DNA from: an uncultured Eubacteriales bacterium
Lineage (GTDB): Bacteria; Bacillota; Clostridia; Peptostreptococcales; Anaerovoracaceae
DNA: 64,000 nt
Reading direction: 5' to 3'
NCBI GenBank assembly: GCA_900545135.1
Contig: UQXL01000010.1
Location: forward strand, 15,143 to 79,142
A program made the translations under genes and the position numbers. Shown piece by piece: positions 39,637-48,509 of this stretch. Position 1 is the first letter of the stretch, and each line of letters opens with the position of its first letter. A model generated the notes under the pieces. The model had not been told where the DNA came from and ran no database searches. It saw only the letters and a program-made list of their open reading frames with translations.

Positions 39637-40566
39637 TCAGCTTACTGCTTTTATAATCGACTCAACTGTCATGATTATGGATTTGTCCACCGCTTCCTGC
39701 GTGTTGTAGGCAATATGCGGCGTTGCAATCACATTTTCAAGTCCGGCAAGAGCCATATCTGCCTCCCTGGGAGGCTCACTGTCGTAAACGTCTATTGCCG
39801 CTGCTGCCGGCTTTCCCTTTTTCAGCGCCTCGGCCAGATCTTTCGTATTTACCAGTTCTGCTCTGGCGACATTGACCAGAAGTGCTCCGTCTTTCATAAT
39901 GTTGAAATACCCGGTGTCTATCGTCCTTTCATTTTCCGGCGTAACTTTCATGTGCAGAGTTACTATATCTGACTTTTCAAACAGTTCTTTCATAGACACA
40001 TATTTTACATTATATTTTTCTTTCAAATAGTCGCTTTCAAATATGTCGCAGGCGATCACTTCCGCCCCTAAAGCGATAAATTTTTCTGCTGTCAGGCGGC
40101 CTATGTTTCCTGTTCCCACTACGCCTACGGTACAGCCAGCGATTTCTTTTCCCATGAGCCCCTCTATGGACCATCTTTTTTCTTTTAGAACGCTGTTTGC
40201 CATAGTCAGCTTTTTTGACAGAGCCATCGCCATTGACACTGCAAATTCTGCGACTGCATTGCTACCATAGCCGTCTATGTTGAGAACTTTAATACCTTTT
40301 TTTTCCGCGTATTTTACATCTACAAAGTTCCATACGCCTGTTCCTATGAATTGCAAAACTTTAAGCTTCGGAAGCTTATCAAGCATTTCATTGGTGAACT
40401 GCATGAGGCCGAAAGCTATGACGTCAGCGTCCCCTGCGCGTTCTACCACTTCGTCAACCGAAGTCGGCAGACCCTCATATACGGAAACCTCGCCAATAGC
40501 CTCAAGCGCCCCCAGCAATTCCGGCTTATCAATGTAAATGCCCGCGTCTATCAAACATATCTTCAT
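39637..40566 (-). CDS. D-isomer-specific 2-hydroxyacid dehydrogenase
   Basis: NAD-dependent 2-oxoacid/2-hydroxyacid oxidoreductase, 309 residues. Rossmann motif CTVGVVGTGNIGRLTAEKF near 150 and the family catalytic triad: R in LLVNVARAELVNTKDL, E in DVYDSEPPRE, H in VIATPHIAYNT. The start at 40566 is placed by GGAGG 5 bases upstream; the ATG at 40578 overlaps that site. As the last gene of the cluster with an aminotransferase and a LarA-like racemase, it probably interconverts the 2-oxo acid from transamination and its D-2-hydroxy acid. Confidence 0.9.
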   Translation of the reverse strand: MKICLIDAGIYIDKPELLGALEAIGEVSVYEGLPTSVDEVVERAGDADVIAFGLMQFTNEMLDKLPKLKVLQFIGTGVWNFVDVKYAEKKGIKVLNIDGYGSNAVAEFAVSMAMALSKKLTMANSVLKEKRWSIEGLMGKEIAGCTVGVVGTGNIGRLTAEKFIALGAEVIACDIFESDYLKEKYNVKYVSMKELFEKSDIVTLHMKVTPENERTIDTGYFNIMKDGALLVNVARAELVNTKDLAEALKKGKPAAAAIDVYDSEPPREADMALAGLENVIATPHIAYNTQEAVDKSIIMTVESIIKAVS

Positions 40567-40597
40567 ACTTTCCTCCATAATAAACTATCTTAAAAAT

Positions 40598-41845
40598 TCA
40601 GCCCATACTCGTATAGTACTTTAGGGAATTATCAAGTATCTGGCTATCTGCCATTGGGTATACTGCAACCTTTTTTTCCCTGCCGTCATCGAGCAGCACG
40701 AGGACATCTCTCCATCGACTGCAATATTTTGCTCCTTTTGACTCATCGATAAACCAGGAATCTCTCATGCCTTTCACAGTATATTGTGAAAACACAATCA
40801 TCTCATCCATTTTCTCTGACGGCTCATAAAGCCCCGCATACAGAACGCCGCCGGGAGCTGTGTGCCCCCATTTATCATAAAGATAATGAACGCATACACC
40901 GTAAGGCGAATTAGCCGCAAGCACATAGCTTCCTCCTTGTTTTAGAGATTCTATCGTTTCAGGAGTATACGCACAGCCCGCTTCCAAGGGTTTGAAATAA
41001 CTGTTGGATATCACTATGTCGCAGTCAGGTACAAATTCAGCCATGTAATGACGTGAAGCGAAAAGTCTTGCCTCTTTAGCCTCCTCTTCAAAATCACCGC
41101 AATATAACTCTGCCATTTCAGCTTTTCCGTTTAAAATCACATCTATTTTATAGTCCAGTCCCATCATCCTGGCCGCCTGTTCAGCGTCTTCCCTGATGAG
41201 AGTCTTCCGATTACCCATATTGAATTCTTTGGGAGAAGTAAACTTGTGATTTTCTACTATCGTCTTGATAGAAGCGATACCTGGCAGGATAGACTTGGCT
41301 CCGCCACTGAATCCATAAAAGCTGTGGGGCATCATTGTTCCAATTGCAATCTTATATTCTGCCCGCATTACGTCGCTGTTTATCTCTATAGGAATCCCAT
41401 TATCGGTGACGCCTAAGAAATCATGGTTATAAAAGGCGTTATGGTTATAAACCTCATATTCTTCTACGATTTTTTCCCCTAATTTTCTGATAAAATCCTC
41501 TCGATACATCGTCCCGTGAGCTCCCAATGCAGCTATGAACCATATATTGTTTTTTGGTACTCCTGCCTCGCTCAGCTGGGAAAGCACTGTCTCCGCAATT
41601 TCTCTGCAAGGGGTGGGTCTCGTTATATCGTCGATGATTATCACCGCGCTCTTTTTTCCTCTGGCGCCTCTGCAAATTGGTTCTGCCCCTATAGGGCTGT
41701 TTATTCTGCTCAAAATCTGCTCACGCGTAAGTGCCGGCGCGCGGAATCCTTTTATTTGTGAAATATGCACTTCCCAGTGTTCCGGCATCTCAAGTGAAAT
41801 AGCTTCATTCCCATAAAGCACATTAGACGGTAGTTTATAAATCAT
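40598..41845 (-). CDS. LarA-like nickel-pincer 2-hydroxyacid racemase/epimerase (DUF2088)
   Basis: LarA superfamily, 415 residues. Lactate racemase uses a nickel-pincer nucleotide bound covalently to a lysine. Visible: IIDDITRPTPCREI, FIAALGAHGTMYRED (active histidine), and GTMMPHSFYGFSGGAKSILPG, where the lysine of GGAK is the expected cofactor anchor, then ENHKF. Divergence from lactate racemase and the neighbourhood suggest a larger 2-hydroxy acid as substrate. The ATG overlaps the symporter stop by four bases, showing coupling. Cofactor genes larB/C/E are not in the window. Confidence 0.85.
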   Translation of the reverse strand: MIYKLPSNVLYGNEAISLEMPEHWEVHISQIKGFRAPALTREQILSRINSPIGAEPICRGARGKKSAVIIIDDITRPTPCREIAETVLSQLSEAGVPKNNIWFIAALGAHGTMYREDFIRKLGEKIVEEYEVYNHNAFYNHDFLGVTDNGIPIEINSDVMRAEYKIAIGTMMPHSFYGFSGGAKSILPGIASIKTIVENHKFTSPKEFNMGNRKTLIREDAEQAARMMGLDYKIDVILNGKAEMAELYCGDFEEEAKEARLFASRHYMAEFVPDCDIVISNSYFKPLEAGCAYTPETIESLKQGGSYVLAANSPYGVCVHYLYDKWGHTAPGGVLYAGLYEPSEKMDEMIVFSQYTVKGMRDSWFIDESKGAKYCSRWRDVLVLLDDGREKKVAVYPMADSQILDNSLKYYTSMG

Positions 41846-43248
41846 GATTCTACCTTTTTATCTTTAAAGAATACAGAGCCGAGAACCAGCACGGCGACGG
41901 AAGAAATCAAGCCAAGAACGATCGGGTCTCCCAAGAATACATCATAGCCTCTGGTCGCGAAAAGATATATCGGGACTAGGCAGCCTGTTATCATTCCCGC
42001 TATGACTCCAACTCTCGAAGCTTTATCCTTAAACCAAAGAGCTGCCACAAGCGCCGGCATTGTTACCGCTCCAAGCACGGAAAAGATCACGTTCAGCGCT
42101 CCTAAAATAGACGAAATATAAATAGCTATGATAACAGTGGCCGCTCCGAACCCCAGCACAGCAATTCTCTGCACTCTGTTTTCGTCTTTATCACTGACTT
42201 CTTTCTTTATTGTGCCTAAGATATCATAAGTAAGATGCGTCGTACCAAGTACGAGGAAAGAGTCAAAGGTTGACATTATTGCCGCCAGCAGCGCGGCTAT
42301 GGTCATACCTTTAATCACCGGTGGAAAAGAATTCAGCACATAAGCAGAAATCGCTGCGTCCGGATTTGCCAAATCAGGAAGTATGACGGCGATAGATCCT
42401 CCTAAAAGCAGCAGGCATATAATGATCACAACTGACATGGCTCCCGAAATAGCAAATGCTTTTCTAGCTGACTTGGTATTTCTTGCCGCCAACGCTCTCT
42501 GTGGAAGCGTAGGGTCTCCCGGAGTAGCCAGAAAATATGAAATTGCCAGTCCTAAAAATGCCGGAGTAAATACAGGCGTAGTCATCGAACCGCCTTTCGC
42601 CTCTATAGCAGCTGAGATATTTTCCAGGCCGCCTGCCTGTGAAACGCCTAAAATAGATCCCAGGATAAAGATGAATCCTACTATTATAAAATATTGAACT
42701 ACATCAGTCCATACTACGGCGTAAAAGCCACCGAAGAATGTATATGCTATAGCTATGCAGGTTGCCAATATCGTAAGAGTGACATCAGACATCGCCAGAC
42801 TGTCACCGAAGATGGTAATTATGACTGTCCGCAAACCTGCTACAGTTAAGGACAAAATACCTATTGTGTACAGAACTACAACTATTGCTGCGACCATTCT
42901 TGCGTTTTTGCCAAAGGCTTTTCCTATGATCTCAGCAAATGTCATAGAATCAGTCTCTCTTATCTTGTGAGCGCATATGGCAATGGCAAACATACCTACT
43001 GCCATTCCACCATACTGCCACACGATACTTCCTGCGATACCATTGTTATAGACATTGGAAATCATTCCTATGACCATTCCGCTTCCCATCATGGTAGCCA
43101 TAATGGTTCCGACCAGCGAAACAGTACCGAACCGTCTTCCCCCGAGGATAAAATCCTCTTTTGTTTTGATTTTTGTATTGGCGTAAATCCCCACGCCCAC
43201 CATCGCTAGCATGTAAACAACTATAATGATAATATCTACGGCTCCCAT
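41842..43248 (-). CDS. Sodium:solute symporter (SSS family)
   Basis: Na+-coupled uptake transporter of 468 residues with ~13 hydrophobic helices in the LeuT fold. Family blocks: DFILGGRRFGTVSLVGTIMA near 35, GMAVGMFAIAICAHKIRE, TFFGGFYAVVWTDVVQYF near 150 (the SSS signature region), PGDPTLPQRALAARNTKSARKAF near 242. Close to proline/pantothenate-type carriers. Its position in the cluster suggests it imports the substrate handled by the DDAH-like and aminotransferase enzymes. AGGAGG precedes the ATG. Confidence 0.9.
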   Translation of the reverse strand: MGAVDIIIIVVYMLAMVGVGIYANTKIKTKEDFILGGRRFGTVSLVGTIMATMMGSGMVIGMISNVYNNGIAGSIVWQYGGMAVGMFAIAICAHKIRETDSMTFAEIIGKAFGKNARMVAAIVVVLYTIGILSLTVAGLRTVIITIFGDSLAMSDVTLTILATCIAIAYTFFGGFYAVVWTDVVQYFIIVGFIFILGSILGVSQAGGLENISAAIEAKGGSMTTPVFTPAFLGLAISYFLATPGDPTLPQRALAARNTKSARKAFAISGAMSVVIIICLLLLGGSIAVILPDLANPDAAISAYVLNSFPPVIKGMTIAALLAAIMSTFDSFLVLGTTHLTYDILGTIKKEVSDKDENRVQRIAVLGFGAATVIIAIYISSILGALNVIFSVLGAVTMPALVAALWFKDKASRVGVIAGMITGCLVPIYLFATRGYDVFLGDPIVLGLISSVAVLVLGSVFFKDKKVES

Positions 43249-43306
43249 TTTGCGCCTCCTATTATTACATTTGCATCATGGAGTAATAGCTGATTAACAA
43301 TAAGGG

Positions 43307-44467
43307 TTATTTAAAAATATTCATTTGTTCAATCCTGTCAAAGGCTTCTTTCAAGACTTCAATTCCTACCGTAGCCGCTATCCTGATAAAACCCTCTCCT
43401 GCTTCGCCGAAGCCTGAACCAGGAAGTACCAGTATATGAGCTTCATCCAGAATCTTTTCCCAGATTTCTTCCGATGTATAGCCTGTATCCTTGATATTGA
43501 TAAATACGTAGAAAGTTCCTTCTGGTTTGTTGCAGGACATGTTTTTGATGTTTTGTGCTCTCTCATATATATACATGGCGCGTTTATAATACTCATCATA
43601 TAATCCTGTCTGAATTTCCTTGCGATGCTCAATAGCATAGATGCCTCCACGCTGTGACATGGAATTTACAGTGAATGCCACGGCCTCGTTGACTCTGCGC
43701 ATGGTGGCGATCAATTCTTCCCGCGCTATTATATGGCCAAGTCTCAGGCCTGTCATGGAAAAATCCTTGGAATATGTATATATGGTTATAACTCTATCTG
43801 GGTTTCCCTCATAAGCGCATATCGGCTTTTTGTTTTCTGTATAATTCAATGCCTGATATATGTCGTCGGCTATTACGAGAAAATCATATTTTTCAGCCAA
43901 AGCAAGAACACCTTTGATATTTCCCTCGCTGTAAACCTTGCCGCTTGGATTGCACGGCGAATTGATGATAATTGCCTTGGTTCTGCTGGTGATCAGCTTT
44001 TCAAGTTCATCAAGCCTGATATCAAAATTGTCTTCGCTTCTCGTGTTATATACCACCAGTTTGCCTTTGGGCATTTCGATCTGAGGCTTATAGTAAATGT
44101 AATACGGAGCCACCGCAATAACTTCATCACCCTCGTCCAAAATGGCTTCCATGGTCAAATACATGGCGTGGGTTCCTCCTGCAGTGATTATGATCTCGTC
44201 TTCTTTGAAATCATAATCGTAATCTTCCTTGTAAGCTTTCATGGTGGCTCTCCTCAAGTCCTCATCTCCAAGGAATTCCGTATAGCGGGTATGTCCCTCA
44301 AGACCGGCTCTGTAAATGGCTTCAATAATTCCTTTGTCTGCCGGATAATCAGGATCACCTATGCTGAGATCGATTACATCATCGTACCTCTTTACCATTT
44401 CGTTAGTCTTGCTCAAAGAAGCTTCTTCAAACTCCCAGTGGCGTTTTGCGATATAAGGACTTTTCAT
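43307..44467 (-). CDS. PLP-dependent aminotransferase class I/II
   Basis: Fold-type I aminotransferase, 386 residues: DLSIGDPDYPADKGII near 33, AGGTHAMYLTMEAILDEGDEVI (PLP phosphate), INSPCNPSGKVYSEGNI (N-P-x-G), LVIADDIYQALNY (D and Y), the Schiff-base lysine in TYSKDFSMTGLRLGHI, and the carboxylate-binding arginine in EGFIRIAATVG. Within the GntR cluster it likely deaminates the amino acid released by the DDAH-like hydrolase to a 2-oxo acid. The precise amino acid is not readable from sequence. Confidence 0.9.
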   Translation of the reverse strand: MKSPYIAKRHWEFEEASLSKTNEMVKRYDDVIDLSIGDPDYPADKGIIEAIYRAGLEGHTRYTEFLGDEDLRRATMKAYKEDYDYDFKEDEIIITAGGTHAMYLTMEAILDEGDEVIAVAPYYIYYKPQIEMPKGKLVVYNTRSEDNFDIRLDELEKLITSRTKAIIINSPCNPSGKVYSEGNIKGVLALAEKYDFLVIADDIYQALNYTENKKPICAYEGNPDRVITIYTYSKDFSMTGLRLGHIIAREELIATMRRVNEAVAFTVNSMSQRGGIYAIEHRKEIQTGLYDEYYKRAMYIYERAQNIKNMSCNKPEGTFYVFINIKDTGYTSEEIWEKILDEAHILVLPGSGFGEAGEGFIRIAATVGIEVLKEAFDRIEQMNIFK

Positions 44468-44490
44468 TTTTCTACCTCTTTAAAAAAATC

Positions 44491-45261
44491 TTAAAATCTC
44501 AGTGACATGCAGCTCAATCCACCGTCAAGTTTTCTGAATTCAGAAGTATCGCAAAGTATAACTTCGTATCCGGCTTCTTCAACCAGCTTGGCAACTCCAG
44601 GATATCCCTCAGGTACTATCACTTTTCCGTTCATCCAGATGCAGTTGGCCGCGTACTCCTCTCCCTCCGGTATGATGATTTTTTTGTATTTAGCAAAATC
44701 AGGTTTATCTATGAATTCGCCTGACACAAGCATTATACCGTTTTCAATATAATTTACACCGGTCTTAAGATGAAGAACTTCTTCAAGAGGAACCTGCGAG
44801 CAAGTCATTCCATACTTAGCCAAAATCTCGCCGAATTGCCTTATTCCCTCTTCATTAGTTCTAGCAGAAAGACCTACATAAAAATGGTCTCCTACCATCA
44901 TTACATCACCGCCGTCCAAATGTCCAGGATCAGTAATAAAATGAATCTTGTCTTCGCTGTAAAATTTCTTTATTGCAGGAAGAATTTCTTTTTTTTCACC
45001 GTTCCTTGAAGCTGCTCCAGGATTGGCGATGATCGCGCACGCTCTTGTAACTACTGCCGGGTCTTCTACAAACACTGAATCAGGATACTGTTCCAGAGGT
45101 TCCAGAACTTCTACATCCACTCCTGTCTGTTTCAAGCATTCTATATAGTGGGCATGCTGCCTACACGCCAACTCGTAGTCAGGCTTGCCGGGATACAGGC
45201 CGCTGGTGATACCGTCAACAAGTGCTTTACAAGGTTTTCTTACGATACAATGCTTAAACAT
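44491..45261 (-). CDS. Dimethylarginine dimethylaminohydrolase-like guanidino hydrolase
   Basis: Amidinotransferase-fold hydrolase (DDAH type), 256 residues. DDAH converts N-omega-methylated arginines to citrulline and methylamines. Visible: FKHCIVRKPC start, CLKQTGVDVEVLEPLEQYPDSVFVEDPAVV (substrate aspartate/glutamate), DPGHLDGGDVMMVGDHFYVGLSARTNEEGI with the catalytic histidine, and the catalytic cysteine in KLDGGLSCMSLRF at the C-terminus. The start at 45261 follows GAGGAGGT; the upstream ATG overlaps that site. First gene of the cluster, directly behind the GntR operators. Related arginine-analogue hydrolase activities cannot be excluded. Confidence 0.87.
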   Translation of the reverse strand: MFKHCIVRKPCKALVDGITSGLYPGKPDYELACRQHAHYIECLKQTGVDVEVLEPLEQYPDSVFVEDPAVVTRACAIIANPGAASRNGEKKEILPAIKKFYSEDKIHFITDPGHLDGGDVMMVGDHFYVGLSARTNEEGIRQFGEILAKYGMTCSQVPLEEVLHLKTGVNYIENGIMLVSGEFIDKPDFAKYKKIIIPEGEEYAANCIWMNGKVIVPEGYPGVAKLVEEAGYEVILCDTSEFRKLDGGLSCMSLRF

Positions 45262-45290
45262 AACTAATGACCTCCTCAAAATGTTTTATT

Positions 45291-45353
45291 GTATACTAAC
45301 ATACGTTTTAGTATATTATAATACAATATTAAATTATGTCAATGGTATACTAA
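45291..45353. promoter_or_regulatory. GntR operator region between divergent genes
   Basis: TATACTAA (45292-45299) and its complement TTAGTATA (45308-45315) form a spaced palindrome; a third TATACTAA lies at 45346-45353. These repeated half-sites in the 185-bp divergent gap are the likely binding sites of the GntR regulator at 45447. Confidence 0.6.
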
Positions 45354-45446
45354 TAATATTTTTTGTATACATAAAAACATTTCGCATAATTGACAAATTT
45401 TCCGTAAATGTATATAATTCTAGCATAGAGAAAGGGAATTAAGTGA

Positions 45447-46109
45447 ATGAACAAACATACATCATCTCTGAAAGATTATGCCTACAAATATATTCTAGAT
45501 AAAATAAGCGACGGAAATATTGCCCCTGGAGAAAAGCTGAACGAGCACAATATAAGCACCGAGCTCGACGTGAGCCGTACTCCTGTAAGAGAAGCTCTTA
45601 TACAGCTTGAACATGATGGTCTGCTTGAAAAATCGCCTAAACGCGGTTATGTGATCAAGACACTCACGCTGAAAGAGGCCAGAGACGCCTATCTGATCTT
45701 AGGTGCACTCGACGGTTTTGCGGCTTATTTGACTTGTGGCAAACTGACAGAGAAAGAAATAAACAATATGCGTTTTCATATAGGTGCAATGGATCTGGCT
45801 ATAGAAAGCAATAATGTGGATATGTACTTCACTCAGGAAGAACAATTCCACATGACTTATATTGACCTGTGCGATAATGAAGAGATGAGCGCGATGATCA
45901 CACGGCTTCGAGCTAAATTTTTAAGAAAGATGTATAAGATGAGTTTCGGCAAGGATTATATAAATGTCCTGAAAGAAAGCAATGATGAGCATCGTGAAAT
46001 CCTGAAATATTTCGAAGAAAAAGACGCACGAGGAGCTCAGGAATATATTCAGAACGTTCACTGGGATCCTAAACACTCGCGTAATGACGTAACCAAAAAG
46101 AGAGCTTAA
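45447..46109 (+). CDS. GntR-family regulator (FCD/FadR type)
   Basis: A 220-residue regulator: winged helix (ISDGNIAPGEKLNEHNISTELDVSRTPVREALIQLEHDGLLEKSPKRGYVI) and an all-helical FCD ligand domain with metal-type residues (EEQFHMTYIDLCDN; NDEHREILKYFEE). Divergent from the DDAH/aminotransferase/symporter cluster and sharing its operator region, so it is the probable local repressor with a cluster metabolite as inducer. The Lys-rich tail HSRNDVTKKRA ends the protein. A hairpin terminator follows. Confidence 0.9.
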   Translation: MNKHTSSLKDYAYKYILDKISDGNIAPGEKLNEHNISTELDVSRTPVREALIQLEHDGLLEKSPKRGYVIKTLTLKEARDAYLILGALDGFAAYLTCGKLTEKEINNMRFHIGAMDLAIESNNVDMYFTQEEQFHMTYIDLCDNEEMSAMITRLRAKFLRKMYKMSFGKDYINVLKESNDEHREILKYFEEKDARGAQEYIQNVHWDPKHSRNDVTKKRA

Positions 46110-46113
46110 AACT

Positions 46114-46137
46114 GCGGGCGCTTTTCAGCGCCCTTTT
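46114..46137 (+). terminator. Terminator of the GntR gene
   Basis: GGGCGC / GCGCCC stem and TTTTT; adjacent to the convergent GT51 gene. Confidence 0.85.
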
Positions 46138-46152
46138 TAAAGCTCTCTTTTC

Positions 46153-46830
46153 TTATGCTATCTCGCCTTCTTCTATGTAACCTTCATCGACCATGCAGTC
46201 AACCACCTGTTGGCGGCGCTGTTCGGCCAGGTCAGGATTAACGTTCAGATCATAGACTGACGGAGCGTTTGGAATTCCTGCCAGCATTGTCGCTTCGTAG
46301 TCCGAAAGCTGCGACGGCGTCTTGCCGAAATATCCCAGGCTGGCGTCGTATATATTATAGTATCCTGAGCCGAAGTATATGGTATTCACATATAACTCGA
46401 GGATTTCATCTTTGTCATATTCCTTCTCTATTTCAAAGGCAACCAGTACCTCCGCTACTTTGCGCGTAAGTTTTTTATTCTGCTCAAAATACATGTTCCG
46501 GGCCAGCTGCTGTGTTATCGTGCTGCCGCCCTGCTCCAGCTCGCCGGCCTTTATGTTATGCAGCAGAGCTCTTCCCGTAGATATTATGTCAAATCCGCCG
46601 TGCTTTCTGAAGCGTCTGTCCTCCCCTGCTATGACGGCATTTATGTACGTATCGCTTAATTCCCCATACTCGGTATAATGATCCTGGCTGCGGATTTCTT
46701 CCACTTTTTCCGCGACAGGGACGGCGTCGGTGACTTCCTTATACATCTTATAGCCCCCGTATACCACATACCCTGCTGCCAAGACAGCTACTGCCAGCAG
46801 TAACGTCAATAATCTCTTTACAAATTTCAT
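46153..46830 (-). CDS. Monofunctional peptidoglycan glycosyltransferase (GT51)
   Basis: Polymerises lipid II into glycan strands at the outer membrane face. N-terminal signal-anchor (LLTLLLAVAVLAAGYVVYGGY), then the GT51 motifs: INAVIAGEDRRFRKHGGFD (catalytic E of motif 1), GGSTITQQLARNMY (motif 2), KVAEVLVAFEIEKEYDKDEILELYVNTIYFGSGYYNI (motifs 3-4) and EATMLAGIPNAP (motif 5). At 225 residues there is no transpeptidase domain, so it is MtgA-like. It starts 15 bases after the upstream GntR stop. Confidence 0.93.
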   Translation of the reverse strand: MKFVKRLLTLLLAVAVLAAGYVVYGGYKMYKEVTDAVPVAEKVEEIRSQDHYTEYGELSDTYINAVIAGEDRRFRKHGGFDIISTGRALLHNIKAGELEQGGSTITQQLARNMYFEQNKKLTRKVAEVLVAFEIEKEYDKDEILELYVNTIYFGSGYYNIYDASLGYFGKTPSQLSDYEATMLAGIPNAPSVYDLNVNPDLAEQRRQQVVDCMVDEGYIEEGEIA

Positions 46831-46845
46831 CCTTATCCCCTGTTT

Positions 46846-47529
46846 CTATCTGTTTGCTGCTCCCTGAAAAATGTTTTCCCCTTCGTCTATTACGAATTGT
46901 TTCAGCTTTCTGACATGTTCCCCTGCGGCGTCTTTGGCTTTCTCAAAGTTTCCGCTCAATATAGCTTTTTCTATTTCCCTGTGTTCCATAGGCATGCGCT
47001 CATATCTGGAAAAATCATCGTAATAGAGATATCTGAAACGCAGGGCCATTTCCTGAACTTGTGAAAACAGCTGGATCAAAGTCTTGTTTCCGCTGCAGTT
47101 AACTATCAGCTGATGGAATTTTTCATCACATCTTATTATCTCCTCGGTCTTCTCTGACTCGACAGCCTCTTTATATTCCAGCGTGGCTTTTTTGATGAGT
47201 TCTTTTTCTTCTTCGTTCACTTTCTGCGCCGCCATAGCTGTCGCCATAGCTTCCAGTGCTTCGCGCACCTCAAGAACGCCCACCATATCTTTGATGGAAA
47301 CGTCTGAAGCGTACGCCCCTTTTCGCGGCTCGATCGTAACCAGGCCCTCCTTCTCAAGCTTCCGGATTGCCTCTCTTACCGGAGTCCTGCTGACGCCCAT
47401 CTCTTCCGCCAGTTCAATCTCCATCATTCTTGTTCCGGGGGCGATTTCTCCCACAAGGATTTCTCTTTTCAGTTCTTCATAAACTATTTCCCGCAATGGT
47501 CTGTGATTTTGCAGATCGAAATTTATCAT
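46846..47529 (-). CDS. GntR-family regulator (FCD/FadR type)
   Basis: A 227-residue regulator with winged helix (LKREILVGEIAPGTRMMEIELAEEMGVSRTPVREAIRKLEKEGLVTIEPRKGAYA) and an FCD domain (EVREALEAMATAMAA; CDEKFHQLIVNCSGNKTLIQLF; MEHREIEKAILSGNFEKAKDAAGEHVRKLK, the His/Asp residues of the metal site). It sits between ispE and the GT51 gene on the same strand, 28 bases after ispE; a conserved clostridial pairing with ispE, so it may be autoregulatory or control wall/isoprenoid supply. Target unknown. Confidence 0.9.
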   Translation of the reverse strand: MINFDLQNHRPLREIVYEELKREILVGEIAPGTRMMEIELAEEMGVSRTPVREAIRKLEKEGLVTIEPRKGAYASDVSIKDMVGVLEVREALEAMATAMAAQKVNEEEKELIKKATLEYKEAVESEKTEEIIRCDEKFHQLIVNCSGNKTLIQLFSQVQEMALRFRYLYYDDFSRYERMPMEHREIEKAILSGNFEKAKDAAGEHVRKLKQFVIDEGENIFQGAANR

Positions 47530-47557
47530 CTTTCTCCTCCATCTCCTGTAACCTATC

Positions 47558-48451
47558 TTACAGAGTCTTTGCCCAATAAGCTTCGTAACCTTTTCCTCTC
47601 ATATACCCACAGGCCTCCTTGGCCTCTTCGGTGTTTGAAAACAGCCCGAAAACCGTAGGACCGCTGCCGGTCATAAGTACTTTTTCCGCAGCAGTTTCCT
47701 TTTCAATTTCTCTTTTTATATTTCTAACTTCTTCATACTTGTCAAGAGTGTAGACTTCAAGCACGTTTATCATCTGCTCGTAAATAGCTTTCACGTCTCC
47801 GTTTCTGAGCGAGTCGGTCAGTTTGCTTGTATCCGGCCTCTCACTTATAACACAGCCGTCTATGCCTTGATACACTTCTTTGGTCGAAACTCCGAAAGCC
47901 GGTTTGACCAGTAATAGCGCACGTTTGAATCTGCTCTTGACTGCGGTAAGTTCGGCTCCTGTGCCTTCCCCCAGAGCACAGCCGTATTTGCTGTTTTGTG
48001 TAAGCACGCAAAACGGTACGTCAGCTCCCAGTCCGGCTCCCAGCCTGCAGAGAGCTCTCGTGCTCAGCTTGACGCCCCAAAGTTTGTTGAGGGCTGTGAG
48101 CACCGCCGCTCCGTTGCCGCTGCCGCCAGCCAGTCCTGCTGATACCGGTATATGCTTATCAAGGTATATTTCTATTTTGCCGCCGCCGATTTTTTCCGAA
48201 AATTTTTCAGCCATCAAAGCGGCCGCCTTATACGCTATGTTCCTTTCGTCTTTCGGCAGAAAAATCTTGTTGCTGTCAAGACTTATCTCTATGGAGCGGC
48301 TTTCTGCCGGCGTCCATTTTACCGAAACAGTGTCACAGAGAGATATCTTCTGCATCACCGTTTCTACCGAATGATATCCGTCGTCTCTTACGCCGCTGAT
48401 ATTCAGGGATAGGTTGATTTTGCCGTAAGATTTTATGATTTCTTCTGCCAT
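47558..48451 (-). CDS. ispE: 4-diphosphocytidyl-2-C-methyl-D-erythritol kinase
   Basis: GHMP kinase of the MEP isoprenoid pathway, phosphorylating CDP-ME at the 2-hydroxyl. SYGKINLSLNISGVRDDGYHSVETVMQKI (substrate motif with the catalytic lysine), PVSAGLAGGSGNGAAVLTALN (ATP loop), LGADVPFCVLT, and the C-terminal VLMTGSGPTVFGLF motif are all present. 297 residues. AAGGTGGG precedes the ATG. A strong hairpin stands just upstream, so transcription from the Big_5 gene should be limited. Confidence 0.95.
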   Translation of the reverse strand: MAEEIIKSYGKINLSLNISGVRDDGYHSVETVMQKISLCDTVSVKWTPAESRSIEISLDSNKIFLPKDERNIAYKAAALMAEKFSEKIGGGKIEIYLDKHIPVSAGLAGGSGNGAAVLTALNKLWGVKLSTRALCRLGAGLGADVPFCVLTQNSKYGCALGEGTGAELTAVKSRFKRALLLVKPAFGVSTKEVYQGIDGCVISERPDTSKLTDSLRNGDVKAIYEQMINVLEVYTLDKYEEVRNIKREIEKETAAEKVLMTGSGPTVFGLFSNTEEAKEACGYMRGKGYEAYWAKTL

Positions 48452-48465
48452 TTTCCCACCTTAGC

Positions 48466-48495
48466 GAAAAATGAGAGGTGAGCCTCTCATTTTTC
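48466..48495 (-). terminator. Terminator hairpin directly before ispE
   Basis: AAAAATGAGAGG / CCTCTCATTTTT stem; its 3' end is only ~15 bases from the ispE ATG. Confidence 0.8.
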
Positions 48496-48509
48496 TATTT
48501 AACTGCTGT

